A DNA stretch of 64,000 nucleotides from Steroidobacteraceae bacterium (GTDB lineage: Bacteria > Pseudomonadota > Gammaproteobacteria > Steroidobacterales > Steroidobacteraceae): contig JAPZRU010000002.1 of assembly GCA_027531255.1 (NCBI GenBank), positions 124,001 through 188,000 on the forward strand, given 5' to 3'. The notes beneath the pieces are model-generated. The model was given only the letters and a program-made list of their open reading frames with translations, did not search any database and was not told the DNA's origin. This document shows, in pieces, positions 16,366-25,487 of the stretch; within the stretch, counting starts at the first letter, position 1; each line of letters begins with the position of its first letter. The translations under genes were made by a program, and so were the position numbers.

Positions 16366-17496
16366 TCAGCGGTGGCGGAACACGATCGTGAATTCGCGCG
16401 CGTCCACGACGCCGCAGCTGGCCAGTCGCAGCGGCGCCGCGCCCACGGTGTCCGGCTCGCTCGCCGTCGGCGTCGGCGCGTCGAGCGCTTCCGGCGCGAC
16501 GCGCACGATGTCGCGCGTGCGCGCCTGCAGCTCGCCGGTGCTGCACGGCTGCAGCACGAACCGCAGCTGGTCTTCGCCGGTGGTGGCGGTGAACTCGTAG
16601 GGCCCGAGGGTCGCGAGCTGGCCGGCCGCGATCTCGACGGAGTCCACGTGCGACTCGCGACCCGCGGGATTGACGTTGTAGACCTCGAGACGGCCCGGCA
16701 GCAGCGGTCGGTAGTGCACGATGAAGCGGTCGCCGGTGCGGAACTCGTGCGTCGCCGGGTTCACCGCCTCGGTGCGCCCGCCCGGGAACCAGGCGTGCAC
16801 CTCGTAGGCGACGCCGGCGTAGCGCGCACCGAGGCTGCGCGTGGTCGCATCCGCCGCGGTCGGCGCACCGGTTTCGGTGTCGTAGTAGCGCGCGGTCGAG
16901 ACGGAGTCGTAGGTCGGCGCCGGCGATTCGACGCCCGGCGCCGGACCGTACCCGGTCTCCGGCGCGGGCGAAGGGTCGCTGGCGCCGGCCGCCGGATACG
17001 GCGACTGCGGCGACGGATATGCGGGCCCCGGCGCCGGGTACGGCTGCGGCGGCGGCGACCACGACGGCGCAGGCGCCGGGCCCGGCGCGATCGCGGCCGG
17101 GCCGTAGCCACCGGGCGGCCGCGACTTACGGTCGAGCCAGTTCGTGATCCGGCCCTGCAGGTGGGCCGCGACGGCCTGCCCACCGACCTGCACGACGCTC
17201 GCCAGCGTCTGCGCGAACAGCGCGCGCAGCGAATCCCCGGCGCTCGGCATCGCACCGGGCTGACCGTACCCGCCCTGCTGCCCGTATGCGCCCTGCTGCC
17301 CGTAGGCGGCCTGTTGTCCGTACCCGCCCTGCTGGCCGTAGCCCCCGGCCGCCTGCGGATCCTGGTAGCCCTGTGCCCGGGTGGTACCGCCGCCGAGTGC
17401 CGCGACGACGGCCATGGCGACGCAGGCGGCCGCGAGCGTCCGCGCGCGGCTTCCGCGGCTCCGCGGGACGAGAGTCGGGGTGTAGAGCTGGCTCAC
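16366..17496 (-). CDS. Secreted repeat protein with DUF4384-like C-terminal domain
   Basis: The GTG at 17496 gives 376 residues with a basic N-terminus and a signal peptide (AAACVAMAVVAALGGGTTRA). A run of Gly-Tyr-Gly-Gln-Gln type hexapeptides follows (about residues 43-75), then a short helical block, a Pro/Tyr-rich linker and a C-terminal domain of about 150 residues. In that domain TGDRFIVHYRPLLPGRLEVYNV resembles DUF4384, found in secreted or surface proteins that handle polymers or regulate kinases. It is likely periplasmic or surface exposed. The exact role is unknown. A broken ECF sigma factor gene lies divergently upstream. Confidence 0.6.
   Translation of the reverse strand: MSQLYTPTLVPRSRGSRARTLAAACVAMAVVAALGGGTTRAQGYQDPQAAGGYGQQGGYGQQAAYGQQGAYGQQGGYGQPGAMPSAGDSLRALFAQTLASVVQVGGQAVAAHLQGRITNWLDRKSRPPGGYGPAAIAPGPAPAPSWSPPPQPYPAPGPAYPSPQSPYPAAGASDPSPAPETGYGPAPGVESPAPTYDSVSTARYYDTETGAPTAADATTRSLGARYAGVAYEVHAWFPGGRTEAVNPATHEFRTGDRFIVHYRPLLPGRLEVYNVNPAGRESHVDSVEIAAGQLATLGPYEFTATTGEDQLRFVLQPCSTGELQARTRDIVRVAPEALDAPTPTASEPDTVGAAPLRLASCGVVDAREFTIVFRHR
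17262..17343 (-). repeat. Tandem hexapeptide-coding repeats
   Basis: Five to six copies of an 18-nt unit encode YGQQGG, YGQQAA, YGQQGA and similar hexapeptides directly after the signal peptide of the secreted protein. Copies differ at third positions, so the array is not a fresh expansion. Confidence 0.7.
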
Positions 17497-17579
17497 GGTC
17501 GATCCTGGAGTGGCGCGGCGCACCGCGGGGCGTCCAGTCAACGAGCGTGGAGCGAACGTTGGTCTAACGGAGGCCCGTC

Positions 17580-17612
17580 CAGGAATCCTTCAGGAATCCT
17601 TCAGGAATCCTT
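17580..17612. repeat. Three perfect 11-nt direct repeats in a divergent promoter region
   Basis: CAGGAATCCTT occurs three times head to tail between the secreted-protein gene and the sigma-factor remnant. One repeat per helical turn is the spacing expected for a cooperative regulator site, but replication slippage could also produce it. Confidence 0.6.
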
Positions 17613-17694
17613 TAAGCCGGCGTCAGGACTCCCCGGGTGCCGCCGCGGTGTGCTCGCCCCCACGCCGCGCTCGACGGCCCACGGGGGGACACCG

Positions 17695-18088
17695 ATGCAG
17701 ACTGCCGATACGCCCGAGCCGGGACCGGACCTCGGCCCGTTCGTCCGCCGCCACCACGCCCTGCTGGTGCGATTCCTCACCCGCTACACCCGGTGCCAGC
17801 CGCGCGCCGAGGACCTGGCGCAGGTCGCCTGGCTCAAGCTGCTGCGCGCCCGAGGCCGACCCGCAGCACGCGGTCGAGAGCTTCCAGGTGTCCGGGCTGA
17901 TCGCGCGCGCCCTCGACGAACTGCCGGACGCGCAGCGCACGGTGCTGGCGCTCTGGGTGGAGGGTCGCAGCATCCGCGAGATGGCGGCTCGAACCGCCGC
18001 CCCGGTCGACACGGTGCTGAGCCGGAAGAAGTACGCGCTCGGCCGGCTGCGGCGCGCGCTGTCCGCCGACCGGCTCGCACTCGCCTGA
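17695..18088 (+). pseudogene. Broken ECF RNA polymerase sigma factor
   Basis: The ATG at 17695 opens a region-2 start (FVRRHHALLVRFLTRYTR, then AEDLAQVAWLKLLRA), which then runs into a different frame. From about 17850 the next frame encodes region 4: ALDELPDAQRTVLALWVEGR then SIREMAARTAAPVDTVLSRK and LGRLRRAL, ending at 18088. The stretch expected between them, with the end of region 2 and the linker (roughly 35-45 residues), is absent, so an internal deletion has removed it and shifted the frame. The gene should not make a working sigma factor. Its presumed partner regulators are not seen. Confidence 0.7.
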
Positions 18089-18332
18089 CGCGAACGGTCG
18101 CTCGGCGCAGCATGCTGCTCGCCGCGCCGGCCGAATCGCGGTCTACGACGACCCGGACTCGCGGCGTGTCGTGACCACGGACGCCGCGGTGACCTGCAAC
18201 ACCGGCGGGCTGCTCCGGGCGGTGCGTCGTCGCTCGTACCCGTCGAGTCCGGCTTCGAGACGATGTGCTTCCACTACCCGCAGTGGTACCTGCACGCGGC
18301 GTACCGGGATCTCGTGCGCCGGCGGGCGGCGT

Positions 18333-19223
18333 TCAGCCGCCCGACAGCGCGTCGCGCAGCTGGCGGATCGGCTCGGCGCTGTCGGCCAGGAGTCGATTGC
18401 AGCGCTCGTCCGAGAGGCCGAGGCGCCCGAACGCGCCGACCGCGCGCACGGTCTCGGGCAGCAGGTCGCGGTACCAGACGCACGGCACCAGCACGACCGC
18501 GCAGATCAGCACCTGGGCGAGCGGCGCGCGCTCGGCGTCGACGGCCCAGCGCTGCTGCTCGGCGACGGCCGCGCGGATCGGCTCCGGGAACTTCCAGTGC
18601 TCGAGGATCGAGCAGCCGATGCGCGGGTGCCAGTCCTGCACCACCTGGTCCCACGCGGGATCGGCGGCGATCGGCTCTCCTGCCTCGTGCGCGCGCGTGA
18701 CGAGGTAGAGCCGTCCGACGTTGTGCAGCAGGCCCGCGACCAGCGCCTCGTCCGGGTTCGCCACCTGCGTCTCGCGCGCGAGCACGCAGGACAGCGCCGC
18801 CACCAGCGTGCCCTTCCGCCACAGCTCCTGCAGCTGCACGCGCAGCGCCTCGTGACCGCCGAACTGGCGCATCTGCTGCGTCGCGAACGACACCGCGACG
18901 CAGCGCACCAGCTCGTGACCGAGCCGGGCGACCGCGGCGGCGAGCTCGGTGACCGGCTTGCCGCCGGGGTTGAAGGTGGCGGAGTTCGCGATCCGCAGCA
19001 CGCGCGCGGCGAGCGCGGCGTCGGCCGCGAGCACGCGGGCCACCTGCGCCGGCGCCGCGCGCTCGTCGTCGAGCACCTGCCGCACGCGTGCGACGACGTC
19101 GGGGAACGACGGCAGGCGCACCTCGGCCGTCGACAGTTCGGCGGCGACGCGCCGTGCGAACTCGAAGGGTCCGGGGCCGAACGAGGGCGGGGTGGCGGCG
19201 AGCTCGGCTTCCGGCGTGGGCAT
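18333..19223 (-). CDS. HDOD domain signalling protein
   Basis: The 296-residue protein is a single HDOD domain: LPSFPDVVARVRQVLDD, then VARVLAADAALAARVLRIAN and LVAGLLHNVGRLYLV (residues about 165-180). HDOD proteins are relatives of HD hydrolases lacking full catalytic residues and act in signalling, often near chemotaxis or c-di-GMP genes. No receiver or GGDEF domain is attached. It is divergent from rmuC and has no obvious partner here. Confidence 0.8.
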   Translation of the reverse strand: MPTPEAELAATPPSFGPGPFEFARRVAAELSTAEVRLPSFPDVVARVRQVLDDERAAPAQVARVLAADAALAARVLRIANSATFNPGGKPVTELAAAVARLGHELVRCVAVSFATQQMRQFGGHEALRVQLQELWRKGTLVAALSCVLARETQVANPDEALVAGLLHNVGRLYLVTRAHEAGEPIAADPAWDQVVQDWHPRIGCSILEHWKFPEPIRAAVAEQQRWAVDAERAPLAQVLICAVVLVPCVWYRDLLPETVRAVGAFGRLGLSDERCNRLLADSAEPIRQLRDALSGG

Positions 19224-19377
19224 GCGGAGTGTCGGGGTGGCGCTGTCCTGTCCGCTACATCGGCCGGGACCGCGCGTTCTGCAGTCGCCGGCACGGTGCG
19301 GCGGGACGTCGCCGCGCTGCAGCGGCCGGGGCCGGCGGCGTTACACTGCGGGCACGTTCCCATCGGAGGGGCTCCCC

Positions 19378-20991
19378 TTGGATCCGTCCTGGCTGCTCGC
19401 GGTAGCCGCGCTCGCGGCGTTCGCCGGCATCGCGGTCGGCTGGCTCGCCGGCGGCGCGCGGCGCGGCGCGGCGGCGGCGCGCGAGCTCGCCGACCTGCAG
19501 TCGCGCCTCGCCGTGCTCGAATCCGAGCGCAGTGGTCTCGCCGGGCGCGCCGCGGCCGCGGAGCGCGAGACCGGCGAACTGGAGGACCGCCTGCTCGCCG
19601 AGACGGGACAGCGCACCGCCGCGGAGGCGACCGCGCGGCAGTTCGCGGCGCAGCTGGAGGCGCTGCGCCGCGACCTCGCGGCTCGCGACGACGACCTCCG
19701 GACGCTGCGGAGCGAGGCCCGCGCGCTCGGCGAGGCCCGCCAGCAGCTGCAGACGCGGCTCGAGGCGCAGCAGCACGCTTTCGAGGAGCAGCGGCAGCTG
19801 CTCGCCGACGCGCAGGCCAAGCTGGCCGACGCGTTCCGCTCGCTCGCCGCGGAGTCGCTGCGCGCCAACAACCAGCAGTTCATCGACCTCGCGAAGGCCC
19901 AGTTCGAACAGATCAGGGAGTCCGCGCGGGGCGACCTCGAGAAGCGGCAGCTGTCGATCGCGCAGCTGGTCGAGCCGGTGCGCGAGTCCCTCGAGAAGGT
20001 GCAGGCGCGGATCGGGGAGGTCGAGAAGGAGCGCGTCGGCGCGTACTCGCAGCTGCTGCAGCAGGTGCAGACGCTCGCGCTCGGCCAGCAGGAGCTGAAG
20101 CGCGAGACCGGCAACCTGGTCGGCGCGCTGCGCCGCCCGAGCGTGCGCGGCCGCTGGGGCGAGGTGCAGCTGAAGCGCGTGGTCGAGATGGCGGGCATGC
20201 TCGACCACGTGGACTTCGTCGAGCAGGAGACCGTCGGCACCGACGACGGCGACCTGCGACCCGACCTCGTCGTGAAGCTGCCCGGCGGCAAGAGCCTCGT
20301 GATCGACTCGAAGGCGCCGCTCGAGGCCTACCTCGACTCGCTGGAGCTGACCGACGAGGCCGCGTGCCGCGCGAAGCTCGCCGAGCACGCGCGCCAGATC
20401 CGCGACCACGTCGCGAAGCTGTCGCGCAAGCAGTACTGGGACCAGTTCGAGAACACGCCCGACTTCGTCGTGCTGTTCATCCCGGGCGAAGTGTTCTACA
20501 GCGCCGCGCTCGAGCAGGACCCGAGCCTGATCGAGACCGGCATCCGCCAGAGGGTGATCCTCGCGACGCCGACCACGCTTATCGCGCTGCTGCGCACGGT
20601 GGCCTACGGCTGGCGGCAGGAGGCGCTGGCGGAGGACGCGCGGGCGATCGCCGCGCTCGGCAAGGAACTCTACGACCGCGTGGCGACGATGGCCGGCCAC
20701 TGGGCCGACATGGGCCAGGGGCTGCGCAAGGCGCTCACCTCGTACAACGAGGCGGTGGGCTCGCTCGAGGTGCGGGTGCTGCCGTCGCTGCGCCGCTTCC
20801 GCGAACTCAACATCGGCGGCGACAACCGCCGGGCCGAGGACAAGCTCGAGGACGTGAAGTCGATCGAGTTCGTGCCGCGGGAACTGCAGGCGGAGGAGAT
20901 GCGGGCGCCGGCGGGAAGCGCGGCCCCCGGCGCACCGCGGCTGACCGTGATCGACCGCGGCCGCGCCGCGGACGGCGGCGAGACGGGCTGA
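19378..20991 (+). CDS. rmuC: DNA recombination protein RmuC
   Basis: I place the start at the TTG at 19378 because GGAGGGG stands about 6 nt upstream and the first residues then form the N-terminal membrane anchor (WLLAVAALAAFAGIAVGWLAG) typical of RmuC. The 537-residue product continues with a long coiled coil (about 35-180) and the conserved RmuC core: GRWGEVQLKRVVEMAGM, DLVVKLPGGKSLVIDSKAPL, DFVVLFIPGEVFYSAALE. RmuC limits recombination at inverted repeats. It is a standalone gene; zur follows 150 nt later. Confidence 0.9.
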   Translation: MDPSWLLAVAALAAFAGIAVGWLAGGARRGAAAARELADLQSRLAVLESERSGLAGRAAAAERETGELEDRLLAETGQRTAAEATARQFAAQLEALRRDLAARDDDLRTLRSEARALGEARQQLQTRLEAQQHAFEEQRQLLADAQAKLADAFRSLAAESLRANNQQFIDLAKAQFEQIRESARGDLEKRQLSIAQLVEPVRESLEKVQARIGEVEKERVGAYSQLLQQVQTLALGQQELKRETGNLVGALRRPSVRGRWGEVQLKRVVEMAGMLDHVDFVEQETVGTDDGDLRPDLVVKLPGGKSLVIDSKAPLEAYLDSLELTDEAACRAKLAEHARQIRDHVAKLSRKQYWDQFENTPDFVVLFIPGEVFYSAALEQDPSLIETGIRQRVILATPTTLIALLRTVAYGWRQEALAEDARAIAALGKELYDRVATMAGHWADMGQGLRKALTSYNEAVGSLEVRVLPSLRRFRELNIGGDNRRAEDKLEDVKSIEFVPRELQAEEMRAPAGSAAPGAPRLTVIDRGRAADGGETG

Positions 20992-21142
20992 CCGCGGCGC
21001 GCTATTCGGCGCCGAGCCGGGCGGGCACGAGCAGCAGCTCCGACTGCCGGCGGGTGCCGGTGCGCGCGAACAGCGGGCGGAACGCGTCCGCGTCCTGGAC
21101 CGCGTTGAACTGCGGCCCGGCACCGGCTACCGTGCGCGCACC

Positions 21143-21634
21143 ATGAAGATTTCCAGCGTGAAGCCGGCCGCGGCGGCAGCGAAGCACGACCACTCGCGCT
21201 GCGTGGGCGACGCGCTGCGCGCCGCCGAGCGCGTGTGCGCGGATCGCGTGGTGCGCCTCACCCCGATCCGCCGCCGGGTTCTCGAGATCGTCTGGAGCAG
21301 CCACGACCCGATCGGCGCCTACGACATCATCGCGAAGCTGCCTCGCGGCGACCGGCCGGCGGCGCCGATGACCGTCTATCGCGCGCTCGATTTCCTGGTC
21401 GAGCAGGGGCTGGTGCACCGGCTCGACTCGCTGAACGCGTTCATCGGCTGCGATCGCGCGACCGAGCGCCACGCCGGCCAGCTGCTGGTCTGCGGGCGCT
21501 GCGGGAAGGTCACCGAGATCGACGACCCGCGCGTGCAGCGCGCGGTGGACGCCGCCGCCGCCGAGCACGGCTTCCGCTGCGACGCCGCGCTCGAGGTGAA
21601 GGGGCTCTGCGCGCGCTGCTCCGGCGCGGCCTGA
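21143..21634 (+). CDS. zur: Zur, zinc uptake regulator (Fur family)
   Basis: The 163-residue protein shows a Fur-type winged helix (LTPIRRRVLEIVW, then GAYDIIAKL and PMTVYRALDFLVEQGLVHRL) and the structural zinc cysteines CGRC (about 117) and CARC near the C-terminus. The N-terminal HDHSRC is typical of Zur. Zinc-loaded Zur represses uptake genes. The gene directly precedes a cluster with znuABC and COG0523 GTPases carrying three Zur-like boxes, which makes Zur far more likely than Fur or PerR. No box precedes zur itself. Confidence 0.88.
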   Translation: MKISSVKPAAAAAKHDHSRCVGDALRAAERVCADRVVRLTPIRRRVLEIVWSSHDPIGAYDIIAKLPRGDRPAAPMTVYRALDFLVEQGLVHRLDSLNAFIGCDRATERHAGQLLVCGRCGKVTEIDDPRVQRAVDAAAAEHGFRCDAALEVKGLCARCSGAA

Positions 21635-21735
21635 GCGTCGCCCCCCTCGCCGGCCGCACGCGGGCCGGCATGCAGTCCCGGAATCCCGAGCACGCCGGGC
21701 GGGGGAGCGCCGTCGCGCCCCGCATTGCGACGCCG

Positions 21736-21755
21736 ATAGTTACTATATAACATCA
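21736..21755. promoter_or_regulatory. Zur-like box upstream of the zinc operon
   Basis: ATAGTTACTATATAACATCA resembles one half of the perfect palindrome at 28835-28854 (shared ATAACATCA) with a degenerate second half (GTTA). It is an AT-rich island in very GC-rich DNA, 30 nt before the DUF1826 start codon. Confidence 0.65.
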
Positions 21756-21785
21756 CGGACTTCGCCGGATCGGAGCCCGGGGTCG

Positions 21786-22454
21786 ATGCCGCTCAGCCAT
21801 TCCGCGGTCCGCGCGACGGCCGCAGCACCCGCGATCGCTTCGCAGCTCGGTCCCGACGTGGCCGTGCTCGAAGGCATCTTCGGCGACGGCGTCGCCGTCG
21901 CCGCCTGGCAGCGGCCCGCGCCCGCCGCGCTCGACGCCTGGCTCGCCCACGCCCTGCCCCGGGCCGAGGTGCTCGAGCTCGCCCAGGTGCGCCCGGACGA
22001 GCCGGAGCTGGCCGACGTGCTGCGCGCACTGCCGGACGCACCGGAGCGAGCCGCACTCGCGCGGCACCTCGCCGAACTGGTCGAGCTCTACGCGATCCTC
22101 ACCGACGCCTCGCGCGTCGGCCTGCGCTTCTGCGTCACCGCCGGCCAGCCGTGCCCGCGATTCCACGTCGACCGGGTGGGCCTGCGCCTGATCACCACGT
22201 TGCGCGGGCCGGGCACCCAGTGGCTCGAGCCCGACGACGTGGATCGCCGCCGGCTCGGGCCCGGGTCCGGCGGCCTGCCGGACGAGAGCTCGGGCCTGCT
22301 GCGGCCGGGCGCGGCGATCCGGCAGCTCGCGGCCTTCGACGTCGGCGTCTTCAAGGGCGAGAGCTGGCCGGGCAACGCCGGCCGCGGCGCGGTGCACCGC
22401 TCGCCGCCGCCCGACGGTTCGTTCCGCGCGATGGTCACGCTCGACGCGCTCTAG
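21786..22454 (+). CDS. DUF1826 protein, first gene of the zinc operon
   Basis: The 222-residue protein matches DUF1826, a family repeatedly found in zinc-responsive gene clusters, with the core [20 protein letters not shown] and a C-terminal [12 protein letters not shown]127-x-D129 and the distal H204 have the spacing of a cupin-type 2-His-1-carboxylate metal site. That comparison is my inference; the activity is unknown. It starts 30 nt after the Zur-like box and is followed by the COG0523 gene after an 80-nt gap. Confidence 0.72.
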   Translation: MPLSHSAVRATAAAPAIASQLGPDVAVLEGIFGDGVAVAAWQRPAPAALDAWLAHALPRAEVLELAQVRPDEPELADVLRALPDAPERAALARHLAELVELYAILTDASRVGLRFCVTAGQPCPRFHVDRVGLRLITTLRGPGTQWLEPDDVDRRRLGPGSGGLPDESSGLLRPGAAIRQLAAFDVGVFKGESWPGNAGRGAVHRSPPPDGSFRAMVTLDAL

Positions 22455-22535
22455 CAGGAACGCGGCGCGCGCCGCATGCACCCCCGTTGCATCCCGCGCC
22501 GCACTCCCGGCGGCGCCCGCGAGAGGACCTTGCCC

Positions 22536-23744
22536 ATGCCCGAACGCCTGCCCGTCACCGTGCTGTCCGGCTTCCTCGGCGCCGGCAAGACCACGCTGCT
22601 GAACCACGTGCTGCGCAACCGCGAGGGACTGCGCGTCGCGGTGATCGTCAACGACATGAGCGAGGTCAACGTCGACGCCGCGCTGGTACGCGACGGCGGC
22701 GGCCTGAGCCGCACCGAGGCCAAGCTGGTCGAGTTCTCGAACGGCTGCATCTGCTGCACGCTGCGCGACGACCTGCTGCAGGAGGTGCGGCGGCTCGCCG
22801 CCGAGGGCCGCTTCGACTACCTGCTGATCGAGTCCACCGGCATCTCGGAGCCGATGCCGGTCGCCGCGACCTTCGCCGTGCGCGACGAGCAGGGCTTCTC
22901 GCTCGGCGACGTCGCGCGACTCGACACGATGGTGACCGTCGCCGACGCGCACACGCTGGTCGCCGACTTCGGCTCGCCGGACCTGCTGTCCGACCGTGGC
23001 GAAGTCGCCGGCGACGGCGACCAGCGCGCGCTCGTCGACCTGCTGACCGAGCAGCTCGAGTTCGCCGACGTGATCGTGTTGAACAAGGTCGATCGCGTCG
23101 ATGCGGCGGGTCGCCGGCAGGCGCTCGCGCTGATCAAGGCGCTGAACCCGTCGGCGCACGTGGTCGAGTGCACGCACGGGCATGTGCCACTGCGCGAGAT
23201 CCTGGACACCGGCCGCTTCGACTTCGAGCGCGCGCAGCGGATGGCCGGCTGGGCCCGCGAGCTCGCGGGCGACCACGCGCCGGAGACCGAGACCTACGGC
23301 ATCTCGAGCTTCGTGTACCGCGCGCGCCGGCCGTTCCATCCCGGGCGGCTGATGCGGTTCTTCGAGAGCGACTGGCCCGGCGTCGTGCGCAGCAAGGGCT
23401 TCTTCTGGCTGGCGACGCGGATGGAGTGGGTCGGCGAGATGCAGCAGGCCGGCGGCGCGCTCCAGCACCAGGCGGCGGGCTTCTGGTGGGCCGCGGCGCC
23501 GGCGGCGGAGCGGCCGGATCCGGCGCGGGCGCTCGAACTGCTCGGCGTCGAGTGGCACCCGCAGTGGGGCGACCGGCGCCAGGAGCTGGTGTTCATCGGC
23601 ATCGGGATGGACGAAGCGCGCCTGCGGGCGCGACTCGACGCCTGCCTGCTCGACGACGCGGAGATGGACCGCGGGCCGGAGGCGTGGGCGAGTCTGCCGG
23701 ACCCGTTCCCGCGCTGGCGGCTCGAATCGGACGCCGCCGCGTGA
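22536..23744 (+). CDS. COG0523 (CobW/ZNG1 family) GTPase, zinc-responsive paralogue
   Basis: The ATG at 22536 follows GAGAGGA and gives 402 residues. Motifs: P-loop GFLGAGKTT (12-20), metal-binding GCICC (70-74), Walker B-like LLIESTG, NKVD for guanine recognition, and the C-terminal CobW domain ([29 protein letters not shown]). COG0523 proteins are metallochaperones that deliver zinc to client proteins in starvation. The stop overlaps the GTG of the next small gene, so it is translationally coupled. The client is not identifiable. Confidence 0.88.
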   Translation: MPERLPVTVLSGFLGAGKTTLLNHVLRNREGLRVAVIVNDMSEVNVDAALVRDGGGLSRTEAKLVEFSNGCICCTLRDDLLQEVRRLAAEGRFDYLLIESTGISEPMPVAATFAVRDEQGFSLGDVARLDTMVTVADAHTLVADFGSPDLLSDRGEVAGDGDQRALVDLLTEQLEFADVIVLNKVDRVDAAGRRQALALIKALNPSAHVVECTHGHVPLREILDTGRFDFERAQRMAGWARELAGDHAPETETYGISSFVYRARRPFHPGRLMRFFESDWPGVVRSKGFFWLATRMEWVGEMQQAGGALQHQAAGFWWAAAPAAERPDPARALELLGVEWHPQWGDRRQELVFIGIGMDEARLRARLDACLLDDAEMDRGPEAWASLPDPFPRWRLESDAAA

Positions 23745-23878
23745 AGCCGACCGCGCCGGACTCCGCGCCCTCGCGCGCGCGCTCGCTGCTCGCGATGGGC
23801 GCGGCGCGGCGACTCGCACGGGTCGCGCTCGCCGGGCTGGCGCTGTGGACGCTGGTCGTGTGGGCGCTGTCCGCGTGA
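23741..23878 (+). CDS. 45-residue single-pass membrane peptide in the zinc operon
   Basis: A GTG at 23741 overlaps the TGA of the COG0523 gene, and its own TGA at 23876-23878 overlaps the GTG of znuC, so it fills the space exactly with 4-nt overlaps on both sides. The peptide has an Arg-rich N-terminus and one helix ([16 protein letters not shown]) that ends at the C-terminus, as in tail-anchored peptides. I know no family. A helper of the Znu transporter or of the GTPase is a guess from position. Confidence 0.6.
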   Translation: MKPTAPDSAPSRARSLLAMGAARRLARVALAGLALWTLVVWALSA

Positions 23879-24621
23879 CCGGCTCCGCCGTCCGCGGCGT
23901 CGACCTGACGCTGTGCTACGGCGAGCGTGCCGCCGTGCACCATCTCGACTTCGAGTGGCCTGCGGGCACGCTGACCGCCATCGTCGGCCCGAACGGCGCC
24001 GGCAAGTCGACGCTGCTGAACGCGCTCGCCGGGCTTCTCGCACCGCGCACCGGGCGACTCGAGGTGGACGCGGAACTGGCGCGCTCGGTCGCGTACCTGC
24101 CGCAGCAGAGCGCACTGTCGGCCGACGTGCCCGTCACCGTCGAGGATCTCGTGGCGCTCGGCGCCTGGTCGCGCACCGGTCCGTTCGGCGCGGTGGGCAC
24201 GCACGAGTCGGCCGCGGTGCGCGAGGCGCTCCGACGCGTCGGCCTGCACGGCTTCGAGCGGCGGCTGCTGGCGACGCTCTCGGCCGGACAGCGGCAGCGC
24301 GCCCTGTTCGCGCGCGTGCTGCTCGAGGACGCGCGGCTGATCCTGCTCGACGAGCCGTTCAACGCCGTCGACGCCCGCACCACCGCCGACCTGCTGCAGG
24401 TGCTGAAGGACTGGCACGCCGAGCGCCGCACCGTCGTCGCGGTGCTGCACGACCTCGAGCTCGTGCGCGAGAGTTTCCCGGACGCGCTGCTGCTCGCGCG
24501 CGGCGGCGTCGCGGCCGGTCCACCGGCCGAGGTACTGACCGCGGGCAACCTCCGACGCGCGCGCGCGCTCGCCGAGGCGTGGGTCGACGACGCGGCCTGG
24601 TGCCTGCGGGAGGGGCGATGA
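23875..24621 (+). CDS. znuC: ZnuC, zinc ABC transporter ATPase
   Basis: The 248-residue ATPase has Walker A GPNGAGKST (38-46), signature LSAGQRQRA, Walker B LILLDEPFNAVD and switch His in AVLHDLELV. It belongs to the manganese/zinc/iron ABC class. The GTG at 23875 is supported by the 4-nt overlap with the upstream peptide gene. The stop overlaps the znuB ATG. Zinc as substrate is inferred from zur and the COG0523 neighbours. Confidence 0.88.
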   Translation: MTGSAVRGVDLTLCYGERAAVHHLDFEWPAGTLTAIVGPNGAGKSTLLNALAGLLAPRTGRLEVDAELARSVAYLPQQSALSADVPVTVEDLVALGAWSRTGPFGAVGTHESAAVREALRRVGLHGFERRLLATLSAGQRQRALFARVLLEDARLILLDEPFNAVDARTTADLLQVLKDWHAERRTVVAVLHDLELVRESFPDALLLARGGVAAGPPAEVLTAGNLRRARALAEAWVDDAAWCLREGR

Positions 24622-25487
24622 CCGGCCTCGGCGCCTGGCTCGTCGAGCCCTTCGTCGAGTTCGCGTTCATGCGGCGCGCGCTGGCGGCGGTCGCGGCCCT
24701 CGCGCTCGGCGCGGGCCCGCTCGGCGTCTTCCTGGTCCTGCGCCGCATGAGCCTGGTCGGCGACGCGACCGCGCACGCGGTGCTGCCCGGTGCCGCGGTC
24801 GGCTTCCTGGTCGCCGGCCCCACTCTCGTCGCCATGGGCACGGGCGGCTTCCTGGCGGCGCTGCTGGTCGCGCTCGCGGCGGGCGTGGTCGCGCGCCGCA
24901 CCGTGCTGCGCGAGGACGCGAGCTTCGCCGCGTTCTACCTGATCGCCCTCGCGCTCGGCGTCCTGCTCGTGTCGCTGCGCGGCTCGCAGGTGGACCTGAT
25001 GCACCTGCTGTTCGGCACGATCCTCGCCGTCGACGACGCCGGGCTGCTGCTGGTCGCCACGGTCGCGACGCTGACGGTCGCGGTGCTCGCGGTCTGCTAC
25101 CGGCCGCTGGTCGTCGAGACGCTGGATCCCGGGTTCCTGCGCCTGCACGGCGGCGGCGGCGGCTGGCACCTGCTGTTCGTCGCGCTGCTGGTCGCCAACC
25201 TGGTGGCGGCGTTCCAGGTCCTCGGTACGCTGATGGCGGTCGGCCTGATGATGCTGCCGGCCGCCGCCGCGCGGCTCTGGCGGCTCGGCCTCGGCGCGAC
25301 GCTCGCGCTCGCCGCCGGCTTCGCGCTCGCCGCCGGCGGCGCGGGGTTGCTGATCTCGTTCCACCGGGACCTGCCGTCCGGGCCGACCATCGTCCTCGCG
25401 GCCGGCTTCCTCTACCTCGCGTCGCTCCTCGCGGCGCCACTGCTCGGCCCGGAAGGCCGCCTGCGCCTGCGTCACCGGGAGGCCTGA
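24618..25487 (+). CDS. znuB: ZnuB, zinc ABC transporter permease
   Basis: The 289-residue protein has about eight hydrophobic helices and the ABC-3 family landmarks: LRRMSLVGDATAHAVLPGAA (coupling region, residues about 43-62) and AFQVLGTLMAVGLMMLPAAA. It forms the membrane channel for the ion delivered by ZnuA. The ATG overlaps the znuC stop and the stop overlaps the znuA ATG by one base. Confidence 0.88.
   Translation: MTGLGAWLVEPFVEFAFMRRALAAVAALALGAGPLGVFLVLRRMSLVGDATAHAVLPGAAVGFLVAGPTLVAMGTGGFLAALLVALAAGVVARRTVLREDASFAAFYLIALALGVLLVSLRGSQVDLMHLLFGTILAVDDAGLLLVATVATLTVAVLAVCYRPLVVETLDPGFLRLHGGGGGWHLLFVALLVANLVAAFQVLGTLMAVGLMMLPAAAARLWRLGLGATLALAAGFALAAGGAGLLISFHRDLPSGPTIVLAAGFLYLASLLAAPLLGPEGRLRLRHREA

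Noticed and set aside
16228-18174. A 648-codon plus-strand frame
   Set aside because: It is antisense to the secreted repeat protein over most of its length; only its end coincides with the first part of the sigma-factor remnant.
18100-18332. Gene fragments such as YDDPDSRRVVTTDAAVTCN and ESGFETMCFHYPQWYLHAAY in two frames
   Set aside because: They look protein-like and may be one more frameshifted gene, but I cannot assign a family, so they are not listed as a feature.
21002-21142. Minus-strand C-terminal piece reading FNAVQDADAFRPLFARTG
   Set aside because: It could be the end of a lost gene, but it is short, unassigned and overlaps the zur promoter region.
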